A DNA stretch of 64,000 bases from Roseiarcus sp963732155 (GTDB lineage Bacteria; Pseudomonadota; Alphaproteobacteria; Rhizobiales; Beijerinckiaceae). Location of the stretch: the NCBI GenBank assembly GCA_963732155.1, contig CAVSYB010000013.1, forward strand, positions 62,001 to 126,000, in the 5' to 3' direction. This document shows positions 51,311-60,076 of this stretch, in pieces. The notes under the pieces were generated by a model that worked only from the letters and a program-made list of their open reading frames with translations, was not told the origin of the DNA and did no database searches. Each line of letters begins with the position of its first letter. Position 1 is the first letter of the stretch. The translations under genes were made by a program, and so were the position numbers.

Positions 51311-53635
51311 TCAGGCGCCGCCGAACAGCTTGCCGAGCAGCGCCTTGTCGCGCGCGGCGGGCGCGGCGCCGGCCCCGCCGACGTTCGGAATCGGGGCGGG
51401 CGGCAGCGGCGCGTCGTCGGGCAGGCTGGCCGGCGCATTGACCGGCGCGATGTCGCGCCTGACCGGGCCGGGCTGCGGCGGCGCGCCGTTTGGCGCGCTC
51501 GCGGGCGAAAGATCGCGCGCGATCGGGCTGTTCTGCAGCGCGACGCCGCCGCGGTTGATCGTCATCGGCGTCGAGGCTTGCGGGATCAGGCCGGGCGGAT
51601 CGGGCGGCGCGAGCGGCGGCGCGCTTTCCGGGGCCGGCGCGTCGGCGTTGCGCCAGACGCCCGAGGGCAGGGCGGCGACCGGCACGCCCTGATGGGCCGC
51701 CTTCATGAAGCGGCTCCAGATTTCGACCGGCAGATTGCCGCCCGAGACTTTTTTCGTCGGGGCGCCGTCGTCATTGCCGAGCCAGACGCCGGCGACGAGG
51801 TAGCTGGTGTAGCCGACAAACCACGCGTCGCGCCATTCCTGGCTGGTGCCGGTCTTGCCCGCCGCCTGCCAGCCCGGCAGTTCGGCCTTGTGGGCGGTGC
51901 CGGTGAGCAGCGTTTCTTCCATCATCTCGTTCATCATCGCCACGTATTGCGGCTCGATCACCCGGCCGAAGCTGGCGTTCTTGCGCGAATAGAGCTGTTT
52001 GCCGTCGGCGGTGCGGACGCGCGAGATGACGTGCGGCTGCACGCCGATGCCGCCGTTGGCGAAGGCGGCGTAGGCGGCGACCAGTTCGAGCGGCGTCACC
52101 TCGGACGTGCCGAGCGCGATCGAGGCGTTCGGCTCGAGATCGGAGGTGATGCCGAGGCGATGGGCGGTGCGCACCACCGTCTTCGGACCGACCTCGAGGC
52201 CGAGGCGGACGGCGACCGTGTTGAGCGAAAGCGACAGCGCCTTGGTCAGCGTCACCGGGCCGAAATATTCCCGGGAATAGTTTTCCGGGTTCCAGCCCTT
52301 GACGGTGATCGGCGCGTCCTCGCGCACGGTGTCGGGCGTCAGGCCTTTTTCGAGCGCGCTGAGATAGACGAACGGCTTGAAGGCGGAGCCGGGCTGACGT
52401 TTGGCGGCGACCGCGCGATCGAACTGGCTGTCGGCGTAGTTGCGCCCGCCGACCAGCGCCTTGACGGCGCCGTTCGGGTCGAGCGCGACCAGCGCGCCCT
52501 GGCTGACCCCGAATTTGTCGCCCTTGGCGTTGAGCTCGTCGGTCAGCGCCCGTTCGGCGAGCGCCTGCATTTTGGCGTCGAGCGTCGTGGTGACGACGAT
52601 ATCCTCGTCGATCGCGCCGACGGTGTCGTCGAGCATGTCCATCACATAGTCGGCGGCGTAGTTGATCGATCCGGAGCCCTTTTCGTGAACCACCTCGGCG
52701 GGCCGCGCCAGCGCCAGTTGCGCCATCGCCTCGGTGATGTGGCCCTGTTCGGCCATGGCGGTGATGACCTGCGCGGCGCGCGCGTTGGCGGCCTCCAGAT
52801 TGTGGTTGGGCGCCAATCTGGTCGGCGATTTCATCAGCCCGGCGAGCACCGCGGCCTCCGAAAGGGTGACCAGCTTCGCGCTCTTGCCGAAATATTTGCG
52901 CGCCGCCGCTTCGACGCCATAGGCCCCCGAGCCGAAATAGACGCGGTTGAGGTAGAGCTCGAGGATCTGATCCTTGGAATATTTGCGCTCCAGCCAGAGC
53001 GCCAGAATCGCCTCCTGGATCTTTCGCGAAAGCGTCCGCTCCTGGGTGAGGAACAAGTTCTTGGCGAGTTGCTGGGTGAGGGTCGAGCCGCCCTCCATGC
53101 TGCCGCGTCCGGTCACGTCGCGAAACACCGCGCGGGCGATGCCGATCGGGTCGATGCCGAAATGCGTGTAGAAACGGCGGTCCTCGATCGCGACGAACGC
53201 CTTGGGCAGGTAGGGCGGCAGTTCGCTCAAACGCACCGCCGCCCCGCCGGTGTCGCCGCGATTGGCGATCAGCGCCCCGTCGTCGGCGAGAATCGCGATG
53301 TTGGGCGGCCGCTTGGGCACGGCGAGCTGATCGATCGGCGGCAGCTGGCTCGCGTAATAGACCAGCAGGCCGGTCAGCGCGACGCCGCCCCACACCGCCA
53401 GGACGACCGACCAGTAGAGCAGCCGCCCGAAGGTGGAGCGCCCGCTCCCGCGACGCCCCGAAGCGCGCCGGCCGGCGCGGGCGACCTGATGGTCTCTGGC
53501 CGACTTTCTCGTCCGCGACGGGGGACGGTCGTCAGGGTCGGCGCGCAGATCGGCGCGGCCGCCGCGCCCGCGCCAGGAGTCGTCGAGGCGCGGCTCGATG
53601 CGCCGCTCGGTTCGCCTGCGCCCTAGGCCAAACAT
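51311..53635 (-). CDS. Penicillin-binding protein 1A (bifunctional transglycosylase/transpeptidase)
   Basis: 774 residues. A basic cytoplasmic lead (1-70), one membrane segment (71-94), a GT51 transglycosylase with Glu151 in AIEDRRFYTHFG and GGSTLTQQLAKNLFLTQERT, and a transpeptidase with Ser417/Lys420 (SAFK), SLN at 470-472 and KTGT at 594-597. A Pro/Ala-rich disordered tail of about 130 residues ends it. Builds peptidoglycan at the inner membrane. Divergent from dnaN, with a CtrA-type box between. Confidence 0.96.
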   Translation of the reverse strand: MFGLGRRRTERRIEPRLDDSWRGRGGRADLRADPDDRPPSRTRKSARDHQVARAGRRASGRRGSGRSTFGRLLYWSVVLAVWGGVALTGLLVYYASQLPPIDQLAVPKRPPNIAILADDGALIANRGDTGGAAVRLSELPPYLPKAFVAIEDRRFYTHFGIDPIGIARAVFRDVTGRGSMEGGSTLTQQLAKNLFLTQERTLSRKIQEAILALWLERKYSKDQILELYLNRVYFGSGAYGVEAAARKYFGKSAKLVTLSEAAVLAGLMKSPTRLAPNHNLEAANARAAQVITAMAEQGHITEAMAQLALARPAEVVHEKGSGSINYAADYVMDMLDDTVGAIDEDIVVTTTLDAKMQALAERALTDELNAKGDKFGVSQGALVALDPNGAVKALVGGRNYADSQFDRAVAAKRQPGSAFKPFVYLSALEKGLTPDTVREDAPITVKGWNPENYSREYFGPVTLTKALSLSLNTVAVRLGLEVGPKTVVRTAHRLGITSDLEPNASIALGTSEVTPLELVAAYAAFANGGIGVQPHVISRVRTADGKQLYSRKNASFGRVIEPQYVAMMNEMMEETLLTGTAHKAELPGWQAAGKTGTSQEWRDAWFVGYTSYLVAGVWLGNDDGAPTKKVSGGNLPVEIWSRFMKAAHQGVPVAALPSGVWRNADAPAPESAPPLAPPDPPGLIPQASTPMTINRGGVALQNSPIARDLSPASAPNGAPPQPGPVRRDIAPVNAPASLPDDAPLPPAPIPNVGGAGAAPAARDKALLGKLFGGA

Positions 53636-54002
53636 GATAAAGTCCCGCCGCTTCGGTCATCGCTCAGGAACGTTTCGACGCAAGCGCCCTCCGCAGACAT
53701 CGAAACTAAAGGCGGCGATTTAAGGGCCAGTTAAGGTTGCGCGCCCGGCCGCGCGAGGCGCGAATAACGCTGGAAAAATCGCGCCCGGGGCGAGCGGCGC
53801 CCTTGCGGACCGGCGGACGTCTTGGCAAAGTCGCGCCCCCCGCGGCGCGACATCGGGGCCAGGCTGTCGCGCGCAAGGGAATCAGGCTATTCGGGTCGCC
53901 GGCGGGCCATCGAGGCCCGCCTCGTTTCGCGTTTCGGACGCCGGTCTGCGCAAGGCGGAAGGTCGGGCCGCCCGGATCGGCCGGCAAGGTTGGGATGTTG
54001 CG
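53636..54002. other. 367-base divergent intergenic region of PBP1A and dnaN
   Basis: Holds the CtrA-type box at 53720-53734 and otherwise GC-rich sequence without a plausible gene; open frames here are Arg/Pro-rich and lack ribosome sites. Promoters for both flanking genes must lie in it, but no clear sigma-70 pair was picked out. Confidence 0.6.
53720..53734. promoter_or_regulatory. CtrA-type box TTAA-N7-TTAA
   Basis: TTAA (53720-53723), exactly seven bases, TTAA (53731-53734): the full consensus of the alphaproteobacterial cell-cycle regulator CtrA. It is 85 bases upstream of the PBP1A start and 268 bases from dnaN. In such GC-rich DNA a perfect match is unlikely by chance, though binding is not proven. 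Confidence 0.6.
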
Positions 54003-55121
54003 ATGAAGGTCACGTTGGAGCGGACGGCCATGCTCAAGGCCCTGGGGCACGTGCATCGCATCGTCGAGCGGCGCAACACCATCCCGATCCTGTCGAACGT
54101 GCTGATCGAGGCGCGCCAGGGCCGGGTGACGCTCAAGGCGACCGACCTCGATCTCGAGGCGACCGAATCGGCGCCGGCCGACGTCGCCCAGGAGGGCGCG
54201 ACCACCGTGCCGGCCCATGTCCTCTACGAAATCGTCCGCAAGCTCCCCGAGGGCGCGCAGGTCTCGCTGGAAATGTCCGGCGAGGCCGGCCAGTTGCTGC
54301 TCCGTTCGGGCCGCGCGCGCTTCCATCTGCAATGCCTGCCGGCCGCCGACTTTCCGGACTTGACCACCGGCGAATTGTCGCATCGCTTCGTCCTGGCCGC
54401 CGCCGACCTGAAGAAGCTGATCGACAACACACAATTCGCCATCTCGACCGAGGAGACGCGCTATTACCTCAACGGCATTTTCCTGCACGCGGCGGAGGTC
54501 GAGGGCGCGGCGATGCTGCGCGCGGTCGCCACCGACGGCCATCGGCTCGCCCGCGTCGAACTGGCCGCGCCGCCCGGGGCGGCAGGGATGCCCGGCGTCA
54601 TCGTGCCGCGCAAGGCGGTCAGCGAAATCCAGAAGCTGATCGAGGATCCGGCGCAGGAGATCGTCGTCGAATTGTCGACCGCCAAGGCGCGCTTTCAATT
54701 CGGCGACGTCGTGCTGACCACCAAGCTGATCGACGGCACGTTTCCCGATTACGGCCGCGTCATCCCGACCCATAACGACAAGCGCCTGGTGGTCGACAAG
54801 GAGCCGTTCGAACGGGCCGTCGACCGCGTCTCGACCATTTCGTCCGAGCGCGGACGCGCCATCAAACTGTCGATCGGCGAGGGCAAGATGGTGCTCTCGG
54901 TCAACAACCCGGATTCCGGCTCGGCCAGCGAGGAGCTCGAAGTCGATTATGATTCCACGCCGATCGAAATCGGATTCAACGCGCGTTATCTGCTCGACAT
55001 CGCCGATCAGCTTTCGGGCGACACCGCGCTCCTCAAGTTCTCGGATCCGGGCTCGCCGACGGTGATCCAGGACCGCGACGGGGCGGCCGCGCTGTTCGTG
55101 CTGATGCCGCTGCGGGTCTAG
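54003..55121 (+). CDS. dnaN: DNA polymerase III subunit beta (sliding clamp)
   Basis: 372 residues, the normal length. KVTLERTAMLKALGHVHRIV, RRNTIPILSNVLIEA, FAISTEETRYYLNGIFLHA, RAVATDGHRLARVEL and SDPGSPTVIQDRDGAAALFV are conserved clamp segments; the protein ends LFVLMPLRV as usual. Keeps the replicative polymerase on DNA. Not next to dnaA or recF. Its TAG at 55119-55121 overlaps the convergent TetR gene end. Confidence 0.98.
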   Translation: MKVTLERTAMLKALGHVHRIVERRNTIPILSNVLIEARQGRVTLKATDLDLEATESAPADVAQEGATTVPAHVLYEIVRKLPEGAQVSLEMSGEAGQLLLRSGRARFHLQCLPAADFPDLTTGELSHRFVLAAADLKKLIDNTQFAISTEETRYYLNGIFLHAAEVEGAAMLRAVATDGHRLARVELAAPPGAAGMPGVIVPRKAVSEIQKLIEDPAQEIVVELSTAKARFQFGDVVLTTKLIDGTFPDYGRVIPTHNDKRLVVDKEPFERAVDRVSTISSERGRAIKLSIGEGKMVLSVNNPDSGSASEELEVDYDSTPIEIGFNARYLLDIADQLSGDTALLKFSDPGSPTVIQDRDGAAALFVLMPLRV

Positions 55122-55726
55122 ACCCGCCCAGACCGCAACGCGCGCAGCACCAAACCGATGACGCGCTCGAACCGGTCCTCCAGCGCCGCGCCGGCCGTCT
55201 CGGCGTCGAGGCGCATCGCCAGGGGATGGATGAAACGGTGGGCGGCGTCGAAGATGAGCGCCATCGCCCGCCGCCGGTCGGCCATCGCGAAGGCGCCCGA
55301 CGCCATGCCTTCCTCGACGACCCGCTGCAGCTCCGATTGAACGCGCGCGCGGTGCTTGCGCGCGCCGCCGCCGGCCTTGTCCAAAGCGTCGATCAGCAGA
55401 TCGAACAGCGCCGGGTCGGTCTCCAGCTTCTGCCGATAGGCGCGATGGATCGCCAGCAGCATGCGCTCCAGTTTGTCGTAGGCGGGGTCGGCGCCGTCGG
55501 CGGCCTCGCGCAGGCGCGCTTCGAGCGGGCGCAGCCACGCCGCCGTCACTTCCTCGAACAGCGCCTCCTTCGAGGGAAAGTAACGGTAGACGTTGGCGTG
55601 CGTCATGCCCGCCTCTTGCGCGATGCCGACGATCGTCGCGCGGCCCGCGCCGAATTTGCGCACATGCGCGGCGGCGATTTCGAGAACGCGGGCTTCGACC
55701 GGTTCGGCGGATGAGGATCGAGGCAA
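55118..55726 (-). CDS. TetR family transcriptional regulator
   Basis: 202 residues. The helix-turn-helix is GRATIVGIAQEAGMTHANVY then RYFPSKEALFEEVTAAWLRP (about 33-70). The C-terminal helical domain (KLERMLLAIHRAYRQKLETD; AFAMADRRRAMALIFDAAHR) would bind a ligand. It is convergent with dnaN (4-base overlap). Target genes unknown; the CoxL-type gene starts far away on the same strand, so it is not an obvious target. Confidence 0.9.
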   Translation of the reverse strand: MPRSSSAEPVEARVLEIAAAHVRKFGAGRATIVGIAQEAGMTHANVYRYFPSKEALFEEVTAAWLRPLEARLREAADGADPAYDKLERMLLAIHRAYRQKLETDPALFDLLIDALDKAGGGARKHRARVQSELQRVVEEGMASGAFAMADRRRAMALIFDAAHRFIHPLAMRLDAETAGAALEDRFERVIGLVLRALRSGRV

Positions 55727-55838
55727 GCGCGCGATTTCCCCGCGCCCGAGGCGAGGGCGCCGCGCGATGCTGGCATGAAACGTCAGGGCGTGCCAGCGTC
55801 CCCGCGCCGCGCCGCGCCGCCGCGCGAACTCCCTGCGT

Positions 55839-58151
55839 TCACGACTTCGGCCTGCCGGCCGCGGCGATCGCGGTGAAAATGGCGAGCGGCGTCGCCGGCA
55901 TGTCGAGATGGGTCACGCCATAGGCGCGCCACAGCGCGTCATTGACCGCGTTCATCACGGCCGGGGTCGAGCCGATCGAACCGGCTTCGCCGGCCCCCTT
56001 GAGGCCGAGCGGATTGGTCGTCGAGGGGATGTTGCGCGTCTCGAAATGAAGGTTCGGAAAATCGTCGGCGCGCGGCAGGCAGTAGTCCATCAGGCTCGCC
56101 GTCAGCAATTGCCCGTCCTCGCCGAACACCGCGCGCTCCATCAGCGCCTGGCCGACGCCCTGCGCGACGCCGCCCTGCACCTGGCCGGCCAGCAGCAGCG
56201 GGTTGAGCGTGAAGCCGAAATCGTCGACCACCGTGTAGCGTTCGATGCGCGTCTCGCCGGTTTCCGGATCGATCTCGACCTCGCAGGTGTGCGTGCCGTT
56301 CGGATAAGTGGCGTCGGGGGGCGCGAACGACTCGATCGCTTTCAGCTTGTCCCGGGTCGCGCCCGGCAATGCGGCGATCTCCGCGTAGGAAATCGCGCGG
56401 TCGGTGCCGGCGATCCGGATCGCGCCGTTCGACGCTTCGAGGTCGGCGACGGCCGCCTCGAGCTTGTCGGCCGCCAGCTCCTTCAGCGAGACGACGAGCT
56501 TTTCCGAAGCGCGCGACACCATCACCGCGCCGATCGGGATCGAGCGCGAACCGCCGGTGCCGAATCCGGTGGCGACGCGGTCGGTGTCGCCCTGCACGAC
56601 GGTGATGCGGTCGAGCGGCACGTCGAGATATTGCGAGACGACCTGCGCGTAGGCGGTTTCATGACCCTGGCCGTTCGACTGCGTGCCGATCAGCACGGTG
56701 AACCGGCCGTCGGGCGCGAGTTCGACCGAGCCCTCCTCGTTGTCGTTCCACGCGGTGCATTCGATATAGCTGGCGAAGCCGATCCCCCGGATGGCGCCGC
56801 GCTTGCGGGCCGCCGCGGCGCGCGCTTCGAACCCCGCGTAATCGGCTTTGGCGAGCGAGGCGCGCATCGCCCCTTCGAAATCGCCGACGTCATAGGTGCG
56901 GGCGGTTTGCGTGCGATAGGGCATCTGGGCCGGTTTGACGAAATTGCGCGCGCGAATCTCTTCCGGGGCGAGCTTCAGCGCGCGCGCGCATTGATCGACC
57001 AGGCGTTCCAGGACATAGGCCGCCTCGGGCCGGCCGGCGCCGCGATAGGCGTCGACCGGGACGGTGTGGGTGTAGACCCCGCGGCAGCGCACGTAGAGCG
57101 TGGTGATGTCGTAGCTTCCCGTCGCCATCGTGGCGCCGAGCCACGGGATGAAAGGGCCGAACTGCGAAAGATAGGCCCCGAGATTGCCGAGGATGTCGAC
57201 GCGCATGGCGAGGAACCGGCCATTGGCGTCGAGCGCCATTTCCGCCGTCGTCAGATTGTCGCGCCCCTGCGCGTCGCCGACGAAATGCTCGCTGCGGTCG
57301 GCCTGCCAGCACACCGGACGCCCCAGCCGCCTGGCGGCCTCGAGCACCAGCGGATATTCGCGATGCATGAGGCTCTTGGTTCCGAAGCCGCCGCCCACGT
57401 CGTTGGTGACGACGCGCAACTTATCGGGCGGGATCTTGAGAATCGATTCGGCGATGACGTCGCGCAACCCGTGCACGCCCTGGCTGCCGACGTTGAGCGT
57501 GTAGCGCCCCGAAGCCGAATCATATTCGCCGATCGCGCTGCGCGGCTCCATGTAATTGGCGACGAGGCGCTGGTTCACGACGCTGAGGCTGACCGCATGC
57601 GCCGCGCCGGCGAAGGCCTTCTCGGTCTTCGCCTGGTCGCCGATATGCGCGTCGTAGGCGATATTGCCGGGCGCCTCGCCGAACACTTGCGGGGCGCCGT
57701 CGCCGATCGCTTCGCGCATGTCGACGGCGGCGGGCAGCGGGCTCCATTCGACCTCGAGCAATTCGGCGCCGTCGCGCGCCAGCCGCTCCGACTCGGCCAC
57801 CACCATCGCGACCATGTCGCCGACGTGGTGCGCGGCGCCTTTCGCCAGCACGGGATAGGGCTTGAGGGGCGTCGTCGATTGGTCCGAATTGGCCATCGGC
57901 GCGAGGCACGGAAGGTCGCCCAGCGCCGCCAAGTCGGCGGCGACATAGACCGCCTTGACGCCGGGCAAGGCGCGCGCCGCGTCGAGATCGCCGAATGAAA
58001 ACGTCGCATGGGCGTGCGGGCTGCGCAGGAAAACCGCGTGCAGCGCCCCCTCCGGCGCGTAATCGGAGGTGTAATTGCCGCGTCCCGTGATGAGACGCAC
58101 GTCCTCCACCCGCTTGACCGCCTGACCCACGCCAAATTTCATCGGCTTCAT
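55839..58151 (-). CDS. Molybdenum hydroxylase large subunit, CoxL form II-like, orphan
   Basis: 770 residues from the Met at 58151 (preceded by GGGGTGGG; seven codons further upstream there is another ATG with a poor site). The start KFGVGQAVKRVEDVRLITGR, VTNDVGGGFGTKSLMHREYP and the active-site loop AYRGAGRPEA (about 368-377) identify the xanthine dehydrogenase/CO dehydrogenase family; AYRGAGR marks form II (not the AYRCSFR of true CO dehydrogenase). The C-terminal GLKGAGEAGSIGSTPAVMNA carries the catalytic Glu. The FAD and Fe-S subunits are not adjacent, so partners must be elsewhere. Confidence 0.93.
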   Translation of the reverse strand: MKPMKFGVGQAVKRVEDVRLITGRGNYTSDYAPEGALHAVFLRSPHAHATFSFGDLDAARALPGVKAVYVAADLAALGDLPCLAPMANSDQSTTPLKPYPVLAKGAAHHVGDMVAMVVAESERLARDGAELLEVEWSPLPAAVDMREAIGDGAPQVFGEAPGNIAYDAHIGDQAKTEKAFAGAAHAVSLSVVNQRLVANYMEPRSAIGEYDSASGRYTLNVGSQGVHGLRDVIAESILKIPPDKLRVVTNDVGGGFGTKSLMHREYPLVLEAARRLGRPVCWQADRSEHFVGDAQGRDNLTTAEMALDANGRFLAMRVDILGNLGAYLSQFGPFIPWLGATMATGSYDITTLYVRCRGVYTHTVPVDAYRGAGRPEAAYVLERLVDQCARALKLAPEEIRARNFVKPAQMPYRTQTARTYDVGDFEGAMRASLAKADYAGFEARAAAARKRGAIRGIGFASYIECTAWNDNEEGSVELAPDGRFTVLIGTQSNGQGHETAYAQVVSQYLDVPLDRITVVQGDTDRVATGFGTGGSRSIPIGAVMVSRASEKLVVSLKELAADKLEAAVADLEASNGAIRIAGTDRAISYAEIAALPGATRDKLKAIESFAPPDATYPNGTHTCEVEIDPETGETRIERYTVVDDFGFTLNPLLLAGQVQGGVAQGVGQALMERAVFGEDGQLLTASLMDYCLPRADDFPNLHFETRNIPSTTNPLGLKGAGEAGSIGSTPAVMNAVNDALWRAYGVTHLDMPATPLAIFTAIAAAGRPKS

Positions 58152-58387
58152 CGATCCCACCCCAATATCCATTCTGATTCGACGGCGCGCGACAGGCGAC
58201 GCCCGGTCGCGGCGGCACCTTAATCATCTCGTTCGCGTCGCGCCAGAGCGTCGAGGCGATCGCGCCGAAGGCCGCTTTGGTCGGGCGGCGACCGTCGAAT
58301 TGGCGCGCGGGCGCCATTTGGTCAAGGATTCGTTAATCGCTGGCGCGGACAATGGCGAAAATCGGTTAACCAGGTTGGACCGCCGCC

Positions 58388-59524
58388 ATGAATTCCTCTC
58401 CAGCATCAGACGACAGCGTCATCGCAGAGTCCGCCGCCGAGCCGGCCGCCCCGGTCGAGGGGGTCGCGCATCCGGCGCCCGCCGATCCAGCCGTCGAAAC
58501 GGCGGCGTCGGAGGCCGCGCCGGCTGTTGGCCAGGCGGCGCCGGAGGCCGCGCCCGCTGCCCCGCCGGCCGCGCCGGAAGTCGCGGCGTGGATCGCCGCC
58601 GCCCCGGCGGCCGCCGCCGCCGAAGCCGCGCCGCCGGTGCGAAAACCCGCCCCCGAGGTCAAGGCCGAAGTCAAGGCCGAGGCGCGGCGGCCCAGCGCCA
58701 GCCTCATTCCCTTCATCGCGCCGCAGCGCTCCGGGGCGGCGGCGGCGAAGGCCGGCGCGTTGTGGCGCATCGCCTCGGACAGGCGCTTCCAGGTCGGCGC
58801 GCTCGCCGCCGCTCTGGCGCTCGGCGCCGTCGTCACGGCGGCGTCTATTTCCTACGGCAACCAGCAGGCCGGTTCGCTCGAAGCCCAGAGCGCCGAAACC
58901 CAGACCATCGAGGACGCCGTCAGGACGCTCAAGACGAGGATCGGCGCCCTGGAGGCGGCGCGGCGCGACGAGACCGCCGACCTCCGCAGGACGGCCGCCG
59001 AACTCAAGAGCGGCCTGACCGGCGCGCGCGACGCCAATGCGGCGCTGGCGCAATTGGGCGCGCGGCTCGATCGCCTCGAACACGACCAGGATTCGCGCAT
59101 CGAGAAGCTCGGCGAGCGCGTCGACCACGACGCGACGACGCGCAACGCCGATTTCGCCGCCCGGCTCGAGAAGATCGAAAGGAAGCTCGCGACGCCCGTC
59201 GTCGTCTCGCTGGCGCCGCCGCAGAGCGCGCCCGCCGTCCCGCCGCCCAAACCGCCGGTCGTGGCGGCGGCGATCGGGTCGAACGTCTCCAGGGAGACGA
59301 CGGGTTCGATCGCGCCCGTCCGCCCGCTCATTCGCGGCTGGGTGGTCAGGGAGGTCCAGGACGGGATGGCGTTCGTCGAGGGGCCCTACGGCTATCGCGA
59401 GATTTCGCCGGGCGAATATCTGCCGGGGGCGGGCCGCGTCGAGCGCATCGAAAGACACGGCAGCGATTGGCAGGTCGTAACCAGCCTCGGCACGATCAAT
59501 AGCGCGCCGGAAGGCAATTTCTGA
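58388..59524 (+). CDS. Ala/Pro-rich membrane-anchored coiled-coil protein
   Basis: 378 residues from ATG 58388. Residues 1-130 are Ala/Pro/Glu-rich and disordered, 136-155 form one membrane segment (VGALAAALALGAVVTAASIS), 164-275 a coiled coil with heptads (IEDAVRTLKTRIGALEAARR; ARLDRLEHDQDSRIEKLGER), and the last 70 a folded C-terminal part, RPLIRGWVVREVQDGMAFVE, with VERIERHGSDWQVVTSLGTI at the end. This build is seen in Hyphomicrobiales as unnamed proteins. A GGTTAACC palindrome is 20 bases upstream. Confidence 0.75.
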   Translation: MNSSPASDDSVIAESAAEPAAPVEGVAHPAPADPAVETAASEAAPAVGQAAPEAAPAAPPAAPEVAAWIAAAPAAAAAEAAPPVRKPAPEVKAEVKAEARRPSASLIPFIAPQRSGAAAAKAGALWRIASDRRFQVGALAAALALGAVVTAASISYGNQQAGSLEAQSAETQTIEDAVRTLKTRIGALEAARRDETADLRRTAAELKSGLTGARDANAALAQLGARLDRLEHDQDSRIEKLGERVDHDATTRNADFAARLEKIERKLATPVVVSLAPPQSAPAVPPPKPPVVAAAIGSNVSRETTGSIAPVRPLIRGWVVREVQDGMAFVEGPYGYREISPGEYLPGAGRVERIERHGSDWQVVTSLGTINSAPEGNF

Positions 59525-59608
59525 CGCGCGCGGGAACTTCGAGGAACGGTCGCGCCGCGGCGATCCGGCCGCGTTGCCGTCGCGCGGCCTCGATGACAAT
59601 ATGGCGCC

Positions 59609-60076
59609 ATGGAAATACGGGGCGCCAGAGCCGAAGACGCGCCTGCCGGCTGTGAGGCGCTCAGGCGCTCGATCGCCGACCTGTGCGCCGCCGATCATCG
59701 CAACGACCCCGCGATCCTCGCGCGATGGCTCGGCAATAAGACGCCCGAGATTTTCAGGTCGTGGATCGCGCAGGCGGGAAATTCGTTGCTGGTGGCGGTT
59801 GAGGGCGACGAAATCCTCGCGGTGGGTTCGGTCACCGACGAGGGGAAGATCACGCTCAACTATGTCTCGCCGGATGCGAGATTTCGCGGCGTGAGCCGGG
59901 CGATGCTGCGCGCGCTTGAAGCTCGGGCCGCCGAACGCGGCAATGTCCGTTGCACGCTCATCAGCACGGAAACCGCGCGCCGCTTTTATCGCGCGAACGG
60001 CTATGTCGAGGACGGACCGCCGGTCGGCGAATTCGGTTCAAATTCCGGCTACCCGATGTCGAGGATTCTCATCTAG
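59609..60076 (+). CDS. GNAT family N-acetyltransferase
   Basis: 155 residues. EIRGARAEDAPAGCEALRRS opens it; LLVAVEGDEILAVGSV, KITLNYVSPDARFRGVSRAM and LRALEARAAERG give the acetyl-CoA-binding motif A (RFRGVSRAML), and ARRFYRANGYVEDG is motif B. Substrate unknown. Its stop overlaps the convergent murJ stop (60073-60076). Confidence 0.9.
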   Translation: MEIRGARAEDAPAGCEALRRSIADLCAADHRNDPAILARWLGNKTPEIFRSWIAQAGNSLLVAVEGDEILAVGSVTDEGKITLNYVSPDARFRGVSRAMLRALEARAAERGNVRCTLISTETARRFYRANGYVEDGPPVGEFGSNSGYPMSRILI

